A DNA stretch of 64,000 nt from Pararhodobacter aggregans (GCF_003075525.1 NZ_QDDR01000015.1:55734-119733); one strand, 5' to 3'. Counted from the first letter of the stretch, positions 37,857-48,157 are shown. Made by a program: numbers and translations. Notes: generated from the letters alone by a model not told the origin.

Positions 37857-40800
37857 ATGGCAGCCTTTAAGAAGATCCTCGTCGCAAACCGCGGCGAGAT
37901 CGCCATCCGCATCATGCGAGCCGCCAACGAGCTCGGCAAGAAGACGGTCGCCGTCTATGCCGAGGAGGACAAGCTGGGGCTCCACCGGTTCAAGGCCGAC
38001 GAGGCCTACCGGATCGGCGAGGGGCTGGGGCCGGTCGCGGCCTATCTCTCGATCCCGGAAATCATCCGCGTGGCGAAGAAGGCGGGCGCCGATGCGATCC
38101 ACCCGGGTTATGGCCTGTTGTCGGAAAACCCGGCGCTAGTCGATGCCTGCGTCGAGGCCGGGATCACCTTCATCGGCCCCAAGGCCGAGACGATGCGCGC
38201 GCTCGGCGACAAGGCCAGCGCCCGGCGCGTCGCCATCAAGGCCGGTGTCCCGGTCATCCCGGCGACCGAGGTGCTGGGCGACGACATGGATGCGGTCAAG
38301 CGCATGGCCGATGAGGTGGGCTATCCCCTGATGCTGAAGGCCAGCCACGGCGGTGGCGGGCGCGGCATGCGGCCGATCATGGGCCCGGACGAGCTGGAGG
38401 CCAAGGTCCGCGAGGGCCGTCGCGAGGCCGAAGCGGCCTTCGGCAATGGCGAGGGGTATCTGGAAAAGATGATCCTGCGCGCCCGCCACGTCGAGGTGCA
38501 GCTGCTGGGCGACAGCTATGGCAATCTCTACCACCTTTTTGAGCGCGACTGCACCGTGCAGCGCCGCAACCAGAAGGTCGTCGAACGCGCCCCCGCCCCC
38601 TACCTGACCGACGCGCAACGCGCCGAAGTCTGCGCGCTGGCGCTGAAGATCGGCCAGTCGGTCGGCTATCAATGCGCCGGCACCGTCGAATTCCTGATGG
38701 ATATGGATTCGGAGCAATTCTACTTCATCGAGGTGAACCCCCGCGTCCAGGTGGAACACACCGTCACCGAGGAAGTGACCGGCATCGACATCGTGAAGGC
38801 GCAGATCCGCGTCTCGGAGGGTGAGACGCTGGCCAAGGCGACCGGCACCCCCAGCCAGGCGGATGTGAAACTCTCGGGCCACGCGCTGCAATGCCGCATC
38901 ACCACCGAGGACCCGCTCAACAATTTCATCCCCGATTACGGGCGGTTGACGGCCTATCGCTCGGCCACCGGGATGGGCATCCGTCTGGACGGCGGCACGG
39001 CCTATGCCGGCGGCGTCATCACCCGCTATTACGATTCGCTGCTGGTCAAGGTCACCGCCTGGGCGCCGACGCCGACCGAAGCCATCGCCCGCATGGACCG
39101 GGCCCTGCGGGAGTTCCGCATCCGGGGCGTCAGCACCAACATCGCCTTTGTCGAGAACCTGCTCAAGCACCCGGTCTTTCTGGCCGATCAGGCGACGACC
39201 AAGTTCATCGACACCACGCCGGAACTGTTCCACTTCGAGACCCGGCGCGACCGGGGCACCAAGGTGCTGACCTATCTGGCCGACATCACGGTGAACGGGC
39301 ACCCTGAGACGGCAGGCCGGGCCAAGCCCGCCGCCCAGCCCCGCGCGCCCGTGGCGCCGCAGATGGTGGTGGCGAACCCGCCCGCCGGGACCAAGACGCT
39401 GCTGGAGCAGAAGGGCGCCAAGGCCGTCGCCGACTGGATGAAGGACCAGACGAAGCTGCTGCTCACCGACACGACGATGCGCGACGCGCATCAGTCGCTC
39501 TTGGCGACGCGGATGCGGTCCATCGACATGATCCGCGTGGCGCCCGCCTATGCCGCGAACCTGCCGCAGCTCTTCTCGGTCGAATGCTGGGGCGGGGCCA
39601 CGTTCGACGTGGCTTATCGCTTCTTGCAGGAATGCCCCTGGCAGCGGCTGCGCGACCTGCGCAAGGCGATGCCGAACCTGCTGACGCAGATGCTGCTGCG
39701 GGCGTCCAACGGCGTGGGCTACACCAACTACCCCGACAATGTGGTGCAGGCCTTTGTCAAACAGGCGGCCGAGACCGGGGTCGACGTGTTCCGCGTCTTC
39801 GACAGCCTCAACTGGGTCGAGAACATGCGCGTCGCCATGGATGCGGTGATCGAGACGGGGCGGATCTGCGAGGGGACGATCTGCTACACCTCGGACCTGC
39901 TGGACCCGGGCCAGCGCAAATACACTGTTGATTATTATGTGAAAATGGCCAAGGCGCTGGAGGCCGCGGGCGCCCATGTGCTGGGCGTCAAGGACATGGC
40001 GGGCGTGCTGAAGGCCCCCGCCGCCAAGGTCCTGTTCAGCGCGCTGAAGGACGCCGTGGACCTGCCGATCCATTTCCACACGCACGACACCTCGGGCGCG
40101 GCGATTGCCACGATCCTCGCCGCTGCCGATGCGGGCGTGGATTGCGTCGATGCGGCGATGGATGCGTTCTCGGGCAACACCTCGCAGCCGACGCTCGGCT
40201 CGGTGGTCGAAGCCTTCCGCCATACCGACCGCGACACCGGCCTCTCCATGGCCCGGGTGCGCGAGATCTCGGATTACTGGGAACAGGTGCGCGCCCATTA
40301 CGGCGCCTTCGAGACCGGGCAGCAGGCGCCCTCGTCCGAGGTCTATCTGCACGAGATGCCGGGCGGCCAGTTCACCAACCTCAAGGCGCAGGCGCGCAGC
40401 CTCGGGCTGGAGGAACGCTGGCCGGAAGTGGCCCGCGCCTATGCCGATGCCAACCAGATCTTCGGCGATATCGTCAAGGTGACGCCGTCCTCGAAGGTCG
40501 TGGGCGACATGGCGCTGATGATGGTCAGCCAGGGCCTGAGCCGCAAGGATGTCGAGGATCCCGCGCGCGACATGTCCTTCCCTGACTCGGTGATCGACAT
40601 GCTGAAGGGCAACCTCGGCCAGCCCGAAGGCGGCTGGCCCGAGGCGATCACGAAAAAGGCGCTGAAGGGCGAGACGCCCTCGACCGAGCGGCCGGGCAAG
40701 CATCTGAAGCCGGTCGATCTGGAAGAGGTCCGCGCCAAGGTCTCGGCCCTCTTCGACGGCATGACCATCGACGACGAGGACCTGAACGGCTACCTGATGT

Positions 40801-41300
40801 ATCCCAAGGTCTTCACCGATTACATGGAGCGCCACAACACCTATGGCCCGGTGCGGACCCTGCCGACCTGGAACTTCTTCTACGGGATGGAGCCGGGCGA
40901 GGAGATCTCGGCCGAGATCGACCCGGGCAAGACGCTGGAAATCCGCCTGATCGCCCAGGGCGAGACGCAGGACGACGGCGAGGTGCGGGTGTTCTTTGAA
41001 CTCAACGGCCAGCCCCGCACCATCCGCGTGCCGAACCGCAAGGCCAAGGCGTCGCTCGCCGTGCGGCCCAAGGCGCAGGACGGCAACGACGCCCATGTCG
41101 GCGCGCCGATGCCGGGCTCGGTGGCCTCGGTCGGGGTGTCGGTGGGCCAGAAGGTGAAGCCGGGCGATCTGCTGCTGACCATCGAGGCGATGAAGATGGA
41201 AACCGGCCTGCATGCCGACCGCGACGCGGTGGTCAAGGCGGTCCATGTCCAGCCGGGCGCCCAGATCGAGGCGCATGATCTGCTGATCGAGCTGGAATAA
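37857..41300 (+). CDS. pyc: Pyruvate carboxylase
   Basis: 1147 residues, the full length of the single-chain enzyme that carboxylates pyruvate to oxaloacetate. Domains in order: biotin carboxylase (about 1-450; HGGGGRGM for ATP, ECDCTVQRR-like ERDCTVQRRNQK), carboxyltransferase (about 535-800; TDTTMRDAHQSLLATRMR, metal-binding HFHTHDTSG), allosteric linker, and biotinyl domain with EAMKMET, Lys1113 being biotinylated. CGGAG precedes the ATG. It ends at a strong terminator and is monocistronic. Confidence 0.97.
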   Translation: MAAFKKILVANRGEIAIRIMRAANELGKKTVAVYAEEDKLGLHRFKADEAYRIGEGLGPVAAYLSIPEIIRVAKKAGADAIHPGYGLLSENPALVDACVEAGITFIGPKAETMRALGDKASARRVAIKAGVPVIPATEVLGDDMDAVKRMADEVGYPLMLKASHGGGGRGMRPIMGPDELEAKVREGRREAEAAFGNGEGYLEKMILRARHVEVQLLGDSYGNLYHLFERDCTVQRRNQKVVERAPAPYLTDAQRAEVCALALKIGQSVGYQCAGTVEFLMDMDSEQFYFIEVNPRVQVEHTVTEEVTGIDIVKAQIRVSEGETLAKATGTPSQADVKLSGHALQCRITTEDPLNNFIPDYGRLTAYRSATGMGIRLDGGTAYAGGVITRYYDSLLVKVTAWAPTPTEAIARMDRALREFRIRGVSTNIAFVENLLKHPVFLADQATTKFIDTTPELFHFETRRDRGTKVLTYLADITVNGHPETAGRAKPAAQPRAPVAPQMVVANPPAGTKTLLEQKGAKAVADWMKDQTKLLLTDTTMRDAHQSLLATRMRSIDMIRVAPAYAANLPQLFSVECWGGATFDVAYRFLQECPWQRLRDLRKAMPNLLTQMLLRASNGVGYTNYPDNVVQAFVKQAAETGVDVFRVFDSLNWVENMRVAMDAVIETGRICEGTICYTSDLLDPGQRKYTVDYYVKMAKALEAAGAHVLGVKDMAGVLKAPAAKVLFSALKDAVDLPIHFHTHDTSGAAIATILAAADAGVDCVDAAMDAFSGNTSQPTLGSVVEAFRHTDRDTGLSMARVREISDYWEQVRAHYGAFETGQQAPSSEVYLHEMPGGQFTNLKAQARSLGLEERWPEVARAYADANQIFGDIVKVTPSSKVVGDMALMMVSQGLSRKDVEDPARDMSFPDSVIDMLKGNLGQPEGGWPEAITKKALKGETPSTERPGKHLKPVDLEEVRAKVSALFDGMTIDDEDLNGYLMYPKVFTDYMERHNTYGPVRTLPTWNFFYGMEPGEEISAEIDPGKTLEIRLIAQGETQDDGEVRVFFELNGQPRTIRVPNRKAKASLAVRPKAQDGNDAHVGAPMPGSVASVGVSVGQKVKPGDLLLTIEAMKMETGLHADRDAVVKAVHVQPGAQIEAHDLLIELE

Positions 41301-41316
41301 CCCGCGGGCATGTAAC

Positions 41317-41346
41317 GAAAAAAGGGGGCGCCAAGCGCCCCCTTTT
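41317..41346. terminator. Terminator after pyc, probably bidirectional
   Basis: GGGGGCGC and GCGCCCCC (41324-41331, 41335-41342) with a three-base loop, an A-run before and TTTT after. It lies 17 bases beyond the pyc stop and could also end csbD transcription from the other side. Confidence 0.9.
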
Positions 41347-41393
41347 CCTGTGCATTCCGGCGAAAGCCGGGCGCCCGGTCGTCAGTACGTCGA

Positions 41394-41427
41394 CCAGAAG
41401 CGGTTCACTTCCAGAAGCGGTTCACTT
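41394..41427. repeat. Exact 17-bp tandem duplication at the end of csbD
   Basis: CCAGAAGCGGTTCACTT occurs twice in a row, 41394-41410 and 41411-41427. The second copy encodes the NRFW end of CsbD; the first supplies the current stop codon. Confidence 0.9.
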
Positions 41428-41596
41428 CGGCCTCGGCCTCTTCCTTGGACTTGCCATAGCGTTCCTGGATCTTGCCGACCAGCTTGTCCTTGTGGCCTTC
41501 GACGACGTCGAGGTCATCGTTGGTCAGCTTGCCCCACTGGATCTTGGCTTCGCCCTTGAGTTGCTTCCACTTGCCTTCGATGGTGTCATTGTTCAT
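41405..41596 (-). CDS. CsbD family stress-response protein
   Basis: 63 residues, the family size. The sequence MNNDTIEGKWKQLKGEAKIQ and the charged middle (VEGHKDKLVGKIQERYG) are typical of CsbD, a small abundant protein induced by general stress, function not known. The C-terminus now reads NRFWK. Without the local 17-bp duplication it would read NRFWSTY, so the duplication shortened the end by two residues. Confidence 0.88.
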   Translation of the reverse strand: MNNDTIEGKWKQLKGEAKIQWGKLTNDDLDVVEGHKDKLVGKIQERYGKSKEEAEAEVNRFWK

Positions 41597-41840
41597 CGGT
41601 CTGCTCCATCCTTAAAGATCGTCGCGGCTCTATCCGCGGCTTGCAAGGAGAACGCAGGTGCCACCGTTAAGGTTCCACGCTGTCGACATGGCCCGCGTGA
41701 TGCCCCGGCAGACGGGCGGAAATCCCCCCGGCCGCGCGGGCGGAGGCCCCGAAACCGGCCCGCAGGAAAATCCGCCGGGCCGCGCATTTTCCGCTTGCGG
41801 GGGCCGCGGCCATGACCTAAATCACCGGCACCGAAAGGAC

Positions 41841-41915
41841 GCGGGCGTAGCTCAGGGGTAGAGCATAACCTTGCCAAGGTTAGGGTCGTGAGTTCGAATC
41901 TCATCGCCCGCTCCA
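41841..41915 (+). tRNA. tRNA-Gly (anticodon GCC), copy 1
   Basis: 75 bases including an encoded CCA. Acceptor GCGGGCG pairs with CGCCCGC; D-arm GCTC/GAGC; anticodon stem TAACC-TTGCCAA-GGTTA with anticodon GCC; T-arm with GTTCGAATC. Identical to the gene at 44788. It is followed by its own terminator. Confidence 0.97.
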
Positions 41916-41928
41916 ATTCGGACCAGAG

Positions 41929-41950
41929 ACGGCGGCCCTCGGGCCGCCGT
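41929..41950. terminator. Terminator after tRNA-Gly copy 1
   Basis: ACGGCGGCCC and GGGCCGCCGT form a 10-bp stem, with a T-rich stretch (TCTGCTTTT) after it. It lies between the tRNA and the convergent DUF2306 gene. Confidence 0.8.
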
Positions 41951-41958
41951 TCTGCTTT

Positions 41959-42564
41959 TCAGGCGATCCGCGCCCGCTGCACGCGCCGGCGCTGCCAGAT
42001 CTCCAGCACCGCCAGATTGACCAGCCAGCTGCCCCAGGCGGTGATCTCGTAGGTCTCGGTCACGCTCCAGCCCGCGGCGATCAGCGGCGCCATGATGAGC
42101 CGCAGGGTCACGGCGGCGAAGGTCAGCGCCACCGAGCGCCGCATCCAGCGCCGGTGCGCGGCGATGTCGCCCGCCCGCGCCCGGCCGATCCCCCAGAGCG
42201 TGACACCGATCCAGAGGACCGCCAGCGTGCCGAAGCCGAGGGCGGCGAAGCGGCTGCCCTCGAACCCCGGCAGCAGGGTCAGCGAGGCGAGCCCGCCCCC
42301 CAGGATGGAGAGCCCATAGAGCCGCCCCAGCCAACGGTGCAGCCCCGGCCGCCGCTGCCGCAGCCCCTGCCAGAGCTGGAAGGGTGCGAGCAGCAGCGCC
42401 AGCGGACCGAAGAGGAGATGCGTGGCCAGGGACAGCGGGTAATCCGCCAGATAATGCGCCATGGCGGGCATAACCAGAACGACTGGCGCCACCAGCACCC
42501 GCCACGAGACGAGCGCCACGGACAGCGCCGAGAGCCAGAAGAACCAGGTGAAGGAACGCGGCAC
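41959..42564 (-). CDS. DUF2306 family membrane protein
   Basis: 201 residues with about six membrane helices. The family blocks HLLFGPLALLLAPFQLW, RPGLHRWLGRLYGLS and AAHRRWMRRSVALTFAAVTLRL are present; the conserved histidines suggest a haem or quinone-related role, but no function is established. Divergent from a TetR gene, with three copies of one palindrome between them, so it is very probably the TetR target. Confidence 0.8.
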   Translation of the reverse strand: MPRSFTWFFWLSALSVALVSWRVLVAPVVLVMPAMAHYLADYPLSLATHLLFGPLALLLAPFQLWQGLRQRRPGLHRWLGRLYGLSILGGGLASLTLLPGFEGSRFAALGFGTLAVLWIGVTLWGIGRARAGDIAAHRRWMRRSVALTFAAVTLRLIMAPLIAAGWSVTETYEITAWGSWLVNLAVLEIWQRRRVQRARIA

Positions 42565-42574
42565 GGGGACCTCC

Positions 42575-42644
42575 TTGACAGTGTAAAGATGCCCCCAGAA
42601 TAGGCAGGGACTTTACACTGTCAAGCTCAGATTGACACTGTCAA
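42575..42644. promoter_or_regulatory. Three operators of the TetR/DUF2306 divergent promoter
   Basis: TTGACAGTGTAAA (42575-42587), TTTACACTGTCAA (42612-42624) and TTGACACTGTCAA (42632-42644). All fit the 13-bp palindrome TTKACA-S-TGTMAA. The first two are exact inverted copies. Their TTGACA parts also look like -35 boxes, so repressor and polymerase would compete. Confidence 0.8.
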
Positions 42645-42665
42645 ACCCAACTGCGAAACTGGGCC

Positions 42666-43214
42666 ATGACCCAATCCTCCCTTTCCACCCGCGACGCCCT
42701 GATCGAGGCCGGCCTTGCCCTTCTGGTCGAGGGCGGCCCCGAGGGGCTGACGCTGCGCCGCGCGGCCGCCCGCGCCGGTGTCTCGCACGCCGCCCCCGCC
42801 CATCATTTCAAGGGCTTGCCGGGGCTCCACACCGCCATTGCCAGCCGCGCCTTCGCGCTGTTCACCGACGCGATGCTGCACCGCCTGGCCGCAGCCGGGG
42901 ACAGCCCCTTCGCCCGCCTGCTGGCGATCTGCGAGGGGTATCTCGACTTCGCCCGCGACTCGGCGGGCCTCTTTCATGTGATGTTCGCCTGTCCCGACCT
43001 CGACGACCAGGACCCCGCCCTGATCGCCGAATCGGCCCGCGCCTACGGCGTCCTGCGCGAGGGCTGCCTGCCCTTTGCGGGCGACCGGCCCGATCCGGTG
43101 CTCGAGGGGCTGGTCTGGAGCAGCGTGCATGGCTACGCGCTGCTCGGCCCCTCGATCAGCGACGAGGCGCCGTTCAGCGCCGTGCTGGCCCGGATCCTGC
43201 CGCCCGACGCCTGA
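42666..43214 (+). CDS. TetR-family regulator
   Basis: 182 residues. Helix-turn-helix in LTLRRAAARAGVSHAAPAHHFKGLPGL, followed by a C-terminal ligand domain of the TetR_C_33-like type (FHVMFACPDLDDQD). The start is the ATG 21 bases after the third operator, so it should repress itself and the divergent DUF2306 gene. The ligand is unknown. Confidence 0.87.
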   Translation: MTQSSLSTRDALIEAGLALLVEGGPEGLTLRRAAARAGVSHAAPAHHFKGLPGLHTAIASRAFALFTDAMLHRLAAAGDSPFARLLAICEGYLDFARDSAGLFHVMFACPDLDDQDPALIAESARAYGVLREGCLPFAGDRPDPVLEGLVWSSVHGYALLGPSISDEAPFSAVLARILPPDA

Positions 43215-43982
43215 TCAGCGGGGCCCGGTCAGCGCGAACCAGGCCCCCTGCGGATCGGTCCCCTGCAGGATGAAGGCGCCGCCCGGCACCTCCATCGGCC
43301 CGTGCATGACCCGCCCGCCCCCGGCCTCGACCGCCGCCTTGGCCCGGTCGATGCTGGTCACGCCGGTATAGGGCAGCCAGCAGGGCGGCATGCCCGCCTG
43401 CGGCAGGCCCATCATGCCGCCGATGTCGCGCCCCTCGCGGGCGAAAAGCTGATAGGTCCCCATCTCGCCCATCGGCATCGCGGTCGAGGCCGTCCAGCCC
43501 AGATGCTTGCCATAGAAGGCCAGCCCCGCCACCGGATCCCCGGACATCAGCTCGTGCCAGGCGCCATGGCCGGGCTTGGCCGGGTCATAGGCGCCGCCCT
43601 GCTCTGCCTGCATCGGCAGAGGCTGCAGCAGGCCGAAGACGGCCCCCTGCGGGTCGCTGAGAATGGCAAAGCGCCCGGTGCCCGGGATATCGGAGGGCGG
43701 CACGATCTGGCCCGCGCCATCGGCCAGCATCGCCGCCACGGTCGCGTCGCAATCGCTCACCGCGAAATAGGTCAGCCAGTTGGGCGGGATCCCGGGCATC
43801 GCGGGTTTCGACATCCCGGCCACCATCGCCGTCCCCTGCCGCGCCAGGAAATACTCGAAGCCCTCCATGGGCGCCTTCTCGACCTCCCAGCCGATCACCG
43901 CATGGTAGAATGCCCCGGCGGCCAGAGGGTCGGGCGTGGTCAGTTCGTACCAGCAGGGCAGTCCATGATAATCGTCGCTCAC
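43215..43982 (-). CDS. Two-domain VOC (glyoxalase/bleomycin resistance-like) protein
   Basis: 255 residues with two VOC domains in tandem: GLPCWYELTTPDPLAAGAFY starts the first, GAWHELMSGDPVAGLAFYGK the second. Both end in a FxxxDPQGAxFGL/F block. GTG start at 43982 with AGGAGG seven bases upstream. Similar proteins are annotated as hydroxylases or resistance proteins; the activity is unknown. Divergent from an HxlR regulator, which probably controls it. It abuts the TetR gene tail to tail. Confidence 0.85.
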   Translation of the reverse strand: MSDDYHGLPCWYELTTPDPLAAGAFYHAVIGWEVEKAPMEGFEYFLARQGTAMVAGMSKPAMPGIPPNWLTYFAVSDCDATVAAMLADGAGQIVPPSDIPGTGRFAILSDPQGAVFGLLQPLPMQAEQGGAYDPAKPGHGAWHELMSGDPVAGLAFYGKHLGWTASTAMPMGEMGTYQLFAREGRDIGGMMGLPQAGMPPCWLPYTGVTSIDRAKAAVEAGGGRVMHGPMEVPGGAFILQGTDPQGAWFALTGPR

Positions 43983-44000
43983 CGGGGCCTCCTGTCCATG

Positions 44001-44044
44001 GCATGGCGCAGCGCCATGCTGCCGGAGGCACTTGCAAAAAGCAA
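44001..44044. promoter_or_regulatory. Palindromes in the VOC-HxlR divergent promoter
   Basis: A perfect 19-bp palindrome at 44001-44019 (GCATGGCGC and GCGCCATGC around one A) and TTGC-AAAAA-GCAA at 44032-44044. Both are candidate HxlR operators in the 99-base gap between the two genes. Confidence 0.5.
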
Positions 44045-44081
44045 CCGCGCTGTCCCTAATGAGCGGCAGACGGAGGGGACG

Positions 44082-44732
44082 ATGGCGCACAAGGGCTACG
44101 ACGAGGGCTGCCTTGCCGCCCATGCGCTGGACCTGATCGGCGACCGCTGGGCGCTGCTGGTGATCCGCGAGCTGATGCTGGGCCCCAAGCGCTTCGGCCT
44201 GATCAAGGCGGGATTGCCCGGCATCGCCTCGAACATCCTGACCCGGCGCCTGGCCGACCTGGAGGCGAACGGCCTTGTCGAACGCCGCGCCCTGACGCCG
44301 CCCGTCGCGGCGCTTGCCTACGGGCTGACCCCGGCGGGCCTCGATACCCGACCGGTGATCGACGCGCTCTGCCGCTGGGGCCTGCGCCAGCCCGGCCATG
44401 ACCCGCGGAAATTCATCTCGCCCACCGGGCTGATGCTGTCGATGGCGGTCATGGTCCGCCCGGTCGCGGTCAGGGCCGAGGCCGCCTTCGCCCTGGGCGC
44501 CGAAAGCTTCGAGACACGCCTCGGCCCCGACGGCTTCTCGGCCCGCCCCGGCCCCGGCGACGCCCTGCCCCTGCGATTCGCGGGCAGCGGCAACACGCTC
44601 GCCGCCGCGGTCTATGGCAGCGCGCCGCTGCGGGCGCATCTGGCCGCGGGACGGGTACACCTGACCGGCGATCCGGCCGCCGCCCAGCGCTTTCTGGACG
44701 CCTTTTCGCTGGCCCCGAAAACCGCCGCCTGA
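44082..44732 (+). CDS. HxlR-family regulator with C-terminal extension
   Basis: 216 residues, about twice the usual HxlR length. The N-terminal winged helix (ALDLIGDRWALLVIRELMLG, NILTRRLADLEANGLVERR) is followed by some 100 residues ending in an alpha/beta stretch (VHLTGDPAAAQRFLDAF) that resembles an SCP2-like ligand domain. GGAGG precedes the ATG. It is divergent from the VOC gene and likely its regulator; a hydrophobic ligand is possible. Confidence 0.82.
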   Translation: MAHKGYDEGCLAAHALDLIGDRWALLVIRELMLGPKRFGLIKAGLPGIASNILTRRLADLEANGLVERRALTPPVAALAYGLTPAGLDTRPVIDALCRWGLRQPGHDPRKFISPTGLMLSMAVMVRPVAVRAEAAFALGAESFETRLGPDGFSARPGPGDALPLRFAGSGNTLAAAVYGSAPLRAHLAAGRVHLTGDPAAAQRFLDAFSLAPKTAA

Positions 44733-44787
44733 GCCCCGAAACACCCCTTGCACCCCGCCCATGGCGATGCTAGATCGCGGCCATCGA

Positions 44788-44862
44788 GCGGGCGTAGCTC
44801 AGGGGTAGAGCATAACCTTGCCAAGGTTAGGGTCGTGAGTTCGAATCTCATCGCCCGCTCCA
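44788..44862 (+). tRNA. tRNA-Gly (anticodon GCC), copy 2
   Basis: Identical over all 75 bases, including CCA, to the gene at 41841. Anticodon GCC. It sits 55 bases after the HxlR gene and ends in a strong terminator. Confidence 0.97.
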
Positions 44863-44866
44863 GTAC

Positions 44867-44900
44867 AAAAAGGCCGGATCCTTCGGGACCCGGCCTTTTT
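44867..44900 (+). terminator. Terminator after tRNA-Gly copy 2
   Basis: AAAAAGGCCGG (44867-44877) pairs with CCGGCCTTTTT (44890-44900), with an inner TCC/GGA stem around TTC. Classical rho-independent form. Confidence 0.93.
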
Positions 44901-44956
44901 CCTTGTCCCGCTGAAAGGACAAAGGAAAAACGGACCGCAAGGCCCGCTCCTCTGGT

Positions 44957-45032
44957 CATCTTCGTTCTTCAAATATCCTCGGGAGGATTTTCAAGGAGGG
45001 TGGAAAACCCTCCTTGAAGCAGGGGGCGCGGG
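44957..45032 (-). repeat. Dispersed intergenic repeat, copy 2, with attached hairpin
   Basis: CATCTTCGTTCTTCAAAT then ATCC at 44957-44978, followed by TCGGGAGGATTTTC and a hairpin CAAGGAGGGT-GGAAA-ACCCTCCTTG. The whole block of about 75 bases is nearly identical to that at 49926-50002. Confidence 0.85.
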
Positions 45033-45127
45033 GGGCGGCAGCCCCCCGCCTTTTGGAGTCTCTGGGGGCGGCAGCCCCCCGCCCTTTGCGGTCTCTGGGG
45101 CCGGCAGCCCCCCGTCTTTTGCGGTCC
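45033..45127. repeat. Three tandem 33-bp units downstream of typA
   Basis: GGCAGCCCCCC recurs at 45037, 45070 and 45103, an exact 33-bp period. Each unit contains a hairpin of the form GGGGGC-GGCA-GCCCCC followed by a T-rich stretch and GTCTCT or GTCCCC. The array ends eight bases before the typA stop and may work as serial terminators. Confidence 0.8.
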
Positions 45128-45134
45128 CCGGGCC

Positions 45135-46955
<1,821 letters not shown>

Positions 46956-47102
46956 GATGCGTTTCCCGTGTGATTGCCGCGGGCGATAGTGGAAAAAGCG
47001 CCGCTTGGCCAGTGGGCGCAGGCAGTTCCCGGAGGAACTGCGTGCAATCGCGGCGTCGGGCAGGCTGAACGGGCAAAAACGCAGCCCTTGTTGGAGCCCG
47101 CC

Positions 47103-47345
47103 ATGATCCGCCGCCTCGTCCTGATGAGCCTGCTCACCGCCAGCCCCGCGCTCGCCTCGGGCCCCGCCGGCGACACCAGCCGCCTGGGGCCGAGTGGGCA
47201 GATCTGCCGCATGGTGCCGATCGGCACCGATGAATGGGCGGTGGTGGGGGTCACCCATCGGCGGGTCTGCCAGACCATCGCCCCGGCGCCGGGCGTCCCT
47301 TCCGTCACCCCGCCGCCGCGGCTGGCGCAACTCCCCCGGCGCTGA
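47103..47345 (+). CDS. Small exported protein, unknown
   Basis: 80 residues. Signal peptide MIRRLVLMSLLTASPALA, then a short mature part with two cysteines (GQICRMVPIG and RRVCQTI) and a proline-rich tail. Divergent from typA and convergent with the YitT gene, with three bases between the stops. No family recognised. Confidence 0.55.
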   Translation: MIRRLVLMSLLTASPALASGPAGDTSRLGPSGQICRMVPIGTDEWAVVGVTHRRVCQTIAPAPGVPSVTPPPRLAQLPRR

Positions 47346-47348
47346 GGC

Positions 47349-47963
47349 TCAGCTCGCCACGTACCAGTCGCGCCGGTGGTTCAGGGCGATCACCCCGTTC
47401 AGCACCAGCGCCCCCAGCATCGACCAGGCGACATTCGCCGCGGGCAGCACCGCAAGGGCCAAAGCGAAGAGCAGCAGGTCATGCACGATCTGCGTCAGCC
47501 CCGCCCTTATGCCGTAGCGGTCCTGCAGGATCAGCGCCACGATCGACACGCCCCCCAGACTGCCCGAATGCCGGAAAAGACCCAAAAGCCCCACGCCCGC
47601 GCTGACCCCGAAGAGCACCGCCGCCGCGCCCGGGTGGATCCAGTCCAGATGCAGAAGCGGCTTCAGCGCCTCGGCCATCACCGAGACCAGCGTGACGCTG
47701 CCCAGGCTCTTGGCGCAGAACACCGGCCCCCGCGCCCTCCAGGCCAGCGCGAAGAAGGGAATGTTCAGCGCGAAGAAGGTGAGCGAGAAGTTCCAGCCCA
47801 GCCCATAGGCCAGGATCAGCGCCAGCCCCGCCGTGCCCCCGGTCATCAGCCCCGCCGCGCGCAGCAGGTGCAGCCCCAGCGCGGCCTGCGCCGAGGCGAG
47901 GACCAGGCCTTGCAGGTCCTCGAAGGGGCGGTGATGCGGGAGGGGCAATGGGTCAGCAATCAT
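47349..47963 (-). CDS. YitT family membrane protein
   Basis: 204 residues with five to six membrane helices. The family features GLMTGGTAGLALIL and FRHSGSLGGVSIVALIL are repeated glycine-rich helices of the YitT/DUF161 group; no transport substrate is established. ATG 47963 is preferred, with AAAGG just upstream; a start 18 bases earlier is possible. The C-terminal DUF2179 domain found in longer YitT proteins is absent. Confidence 0.82.
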   Translation of the reverse strand: MIADPLPLPHHRPFEDLQGLVLASAQAALGLHLLRAAGLMTGGTAGLALILAYGLGWNFSLTFFALNIPFFALAWRARGPVFCAKSLGSVTLVSVMAEALKPLLHLDWIHPGAAAVLFGVSAGVGLLGLFRHSGSLGGVSIVALILQDRYGIRAGLTQIVHDLLLFALALAVLPAANVAWSMLGALVLNGVIALNHRRDWYVAS

Positions 47964-48157
47964 GACCTTTATATGCGGCATTTCCGGCACGCCGTCCAAT
48001 GCATCCTGCGAAACCCTGCCTTGCGTTAACCGTCTGGCAAGCGCAAGGGTGCACCACCGGGGGACCGGGTCTCTTGCGCCCGGGATTGCGCTGCGCGTCC
48101 AAGGGGCGCGCGGCACCGACGCGGCAGAAACGACGCGGATCACCCGGAGTTTCCCCC

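Noticed and set aside
38136..41276. Minus-strand open frame of 1046 codons opposite pyc
   Set aside because: Antisense shadow of a well-conserved enzyme gene.
41593..41916. Minus-strand frames over both tRNA-Gly genes, starting like MRFELTTLTLARL
   Set aside because: They are translations of the tRNA complement, a known source of false proteins. The tRNA folds fully on the plus strand.
45033..45127. CRISPR array with 33-bp period
   Set aside because: The whole unit repeats with no unique spacer; it is a minisatellite of GC hairpins.
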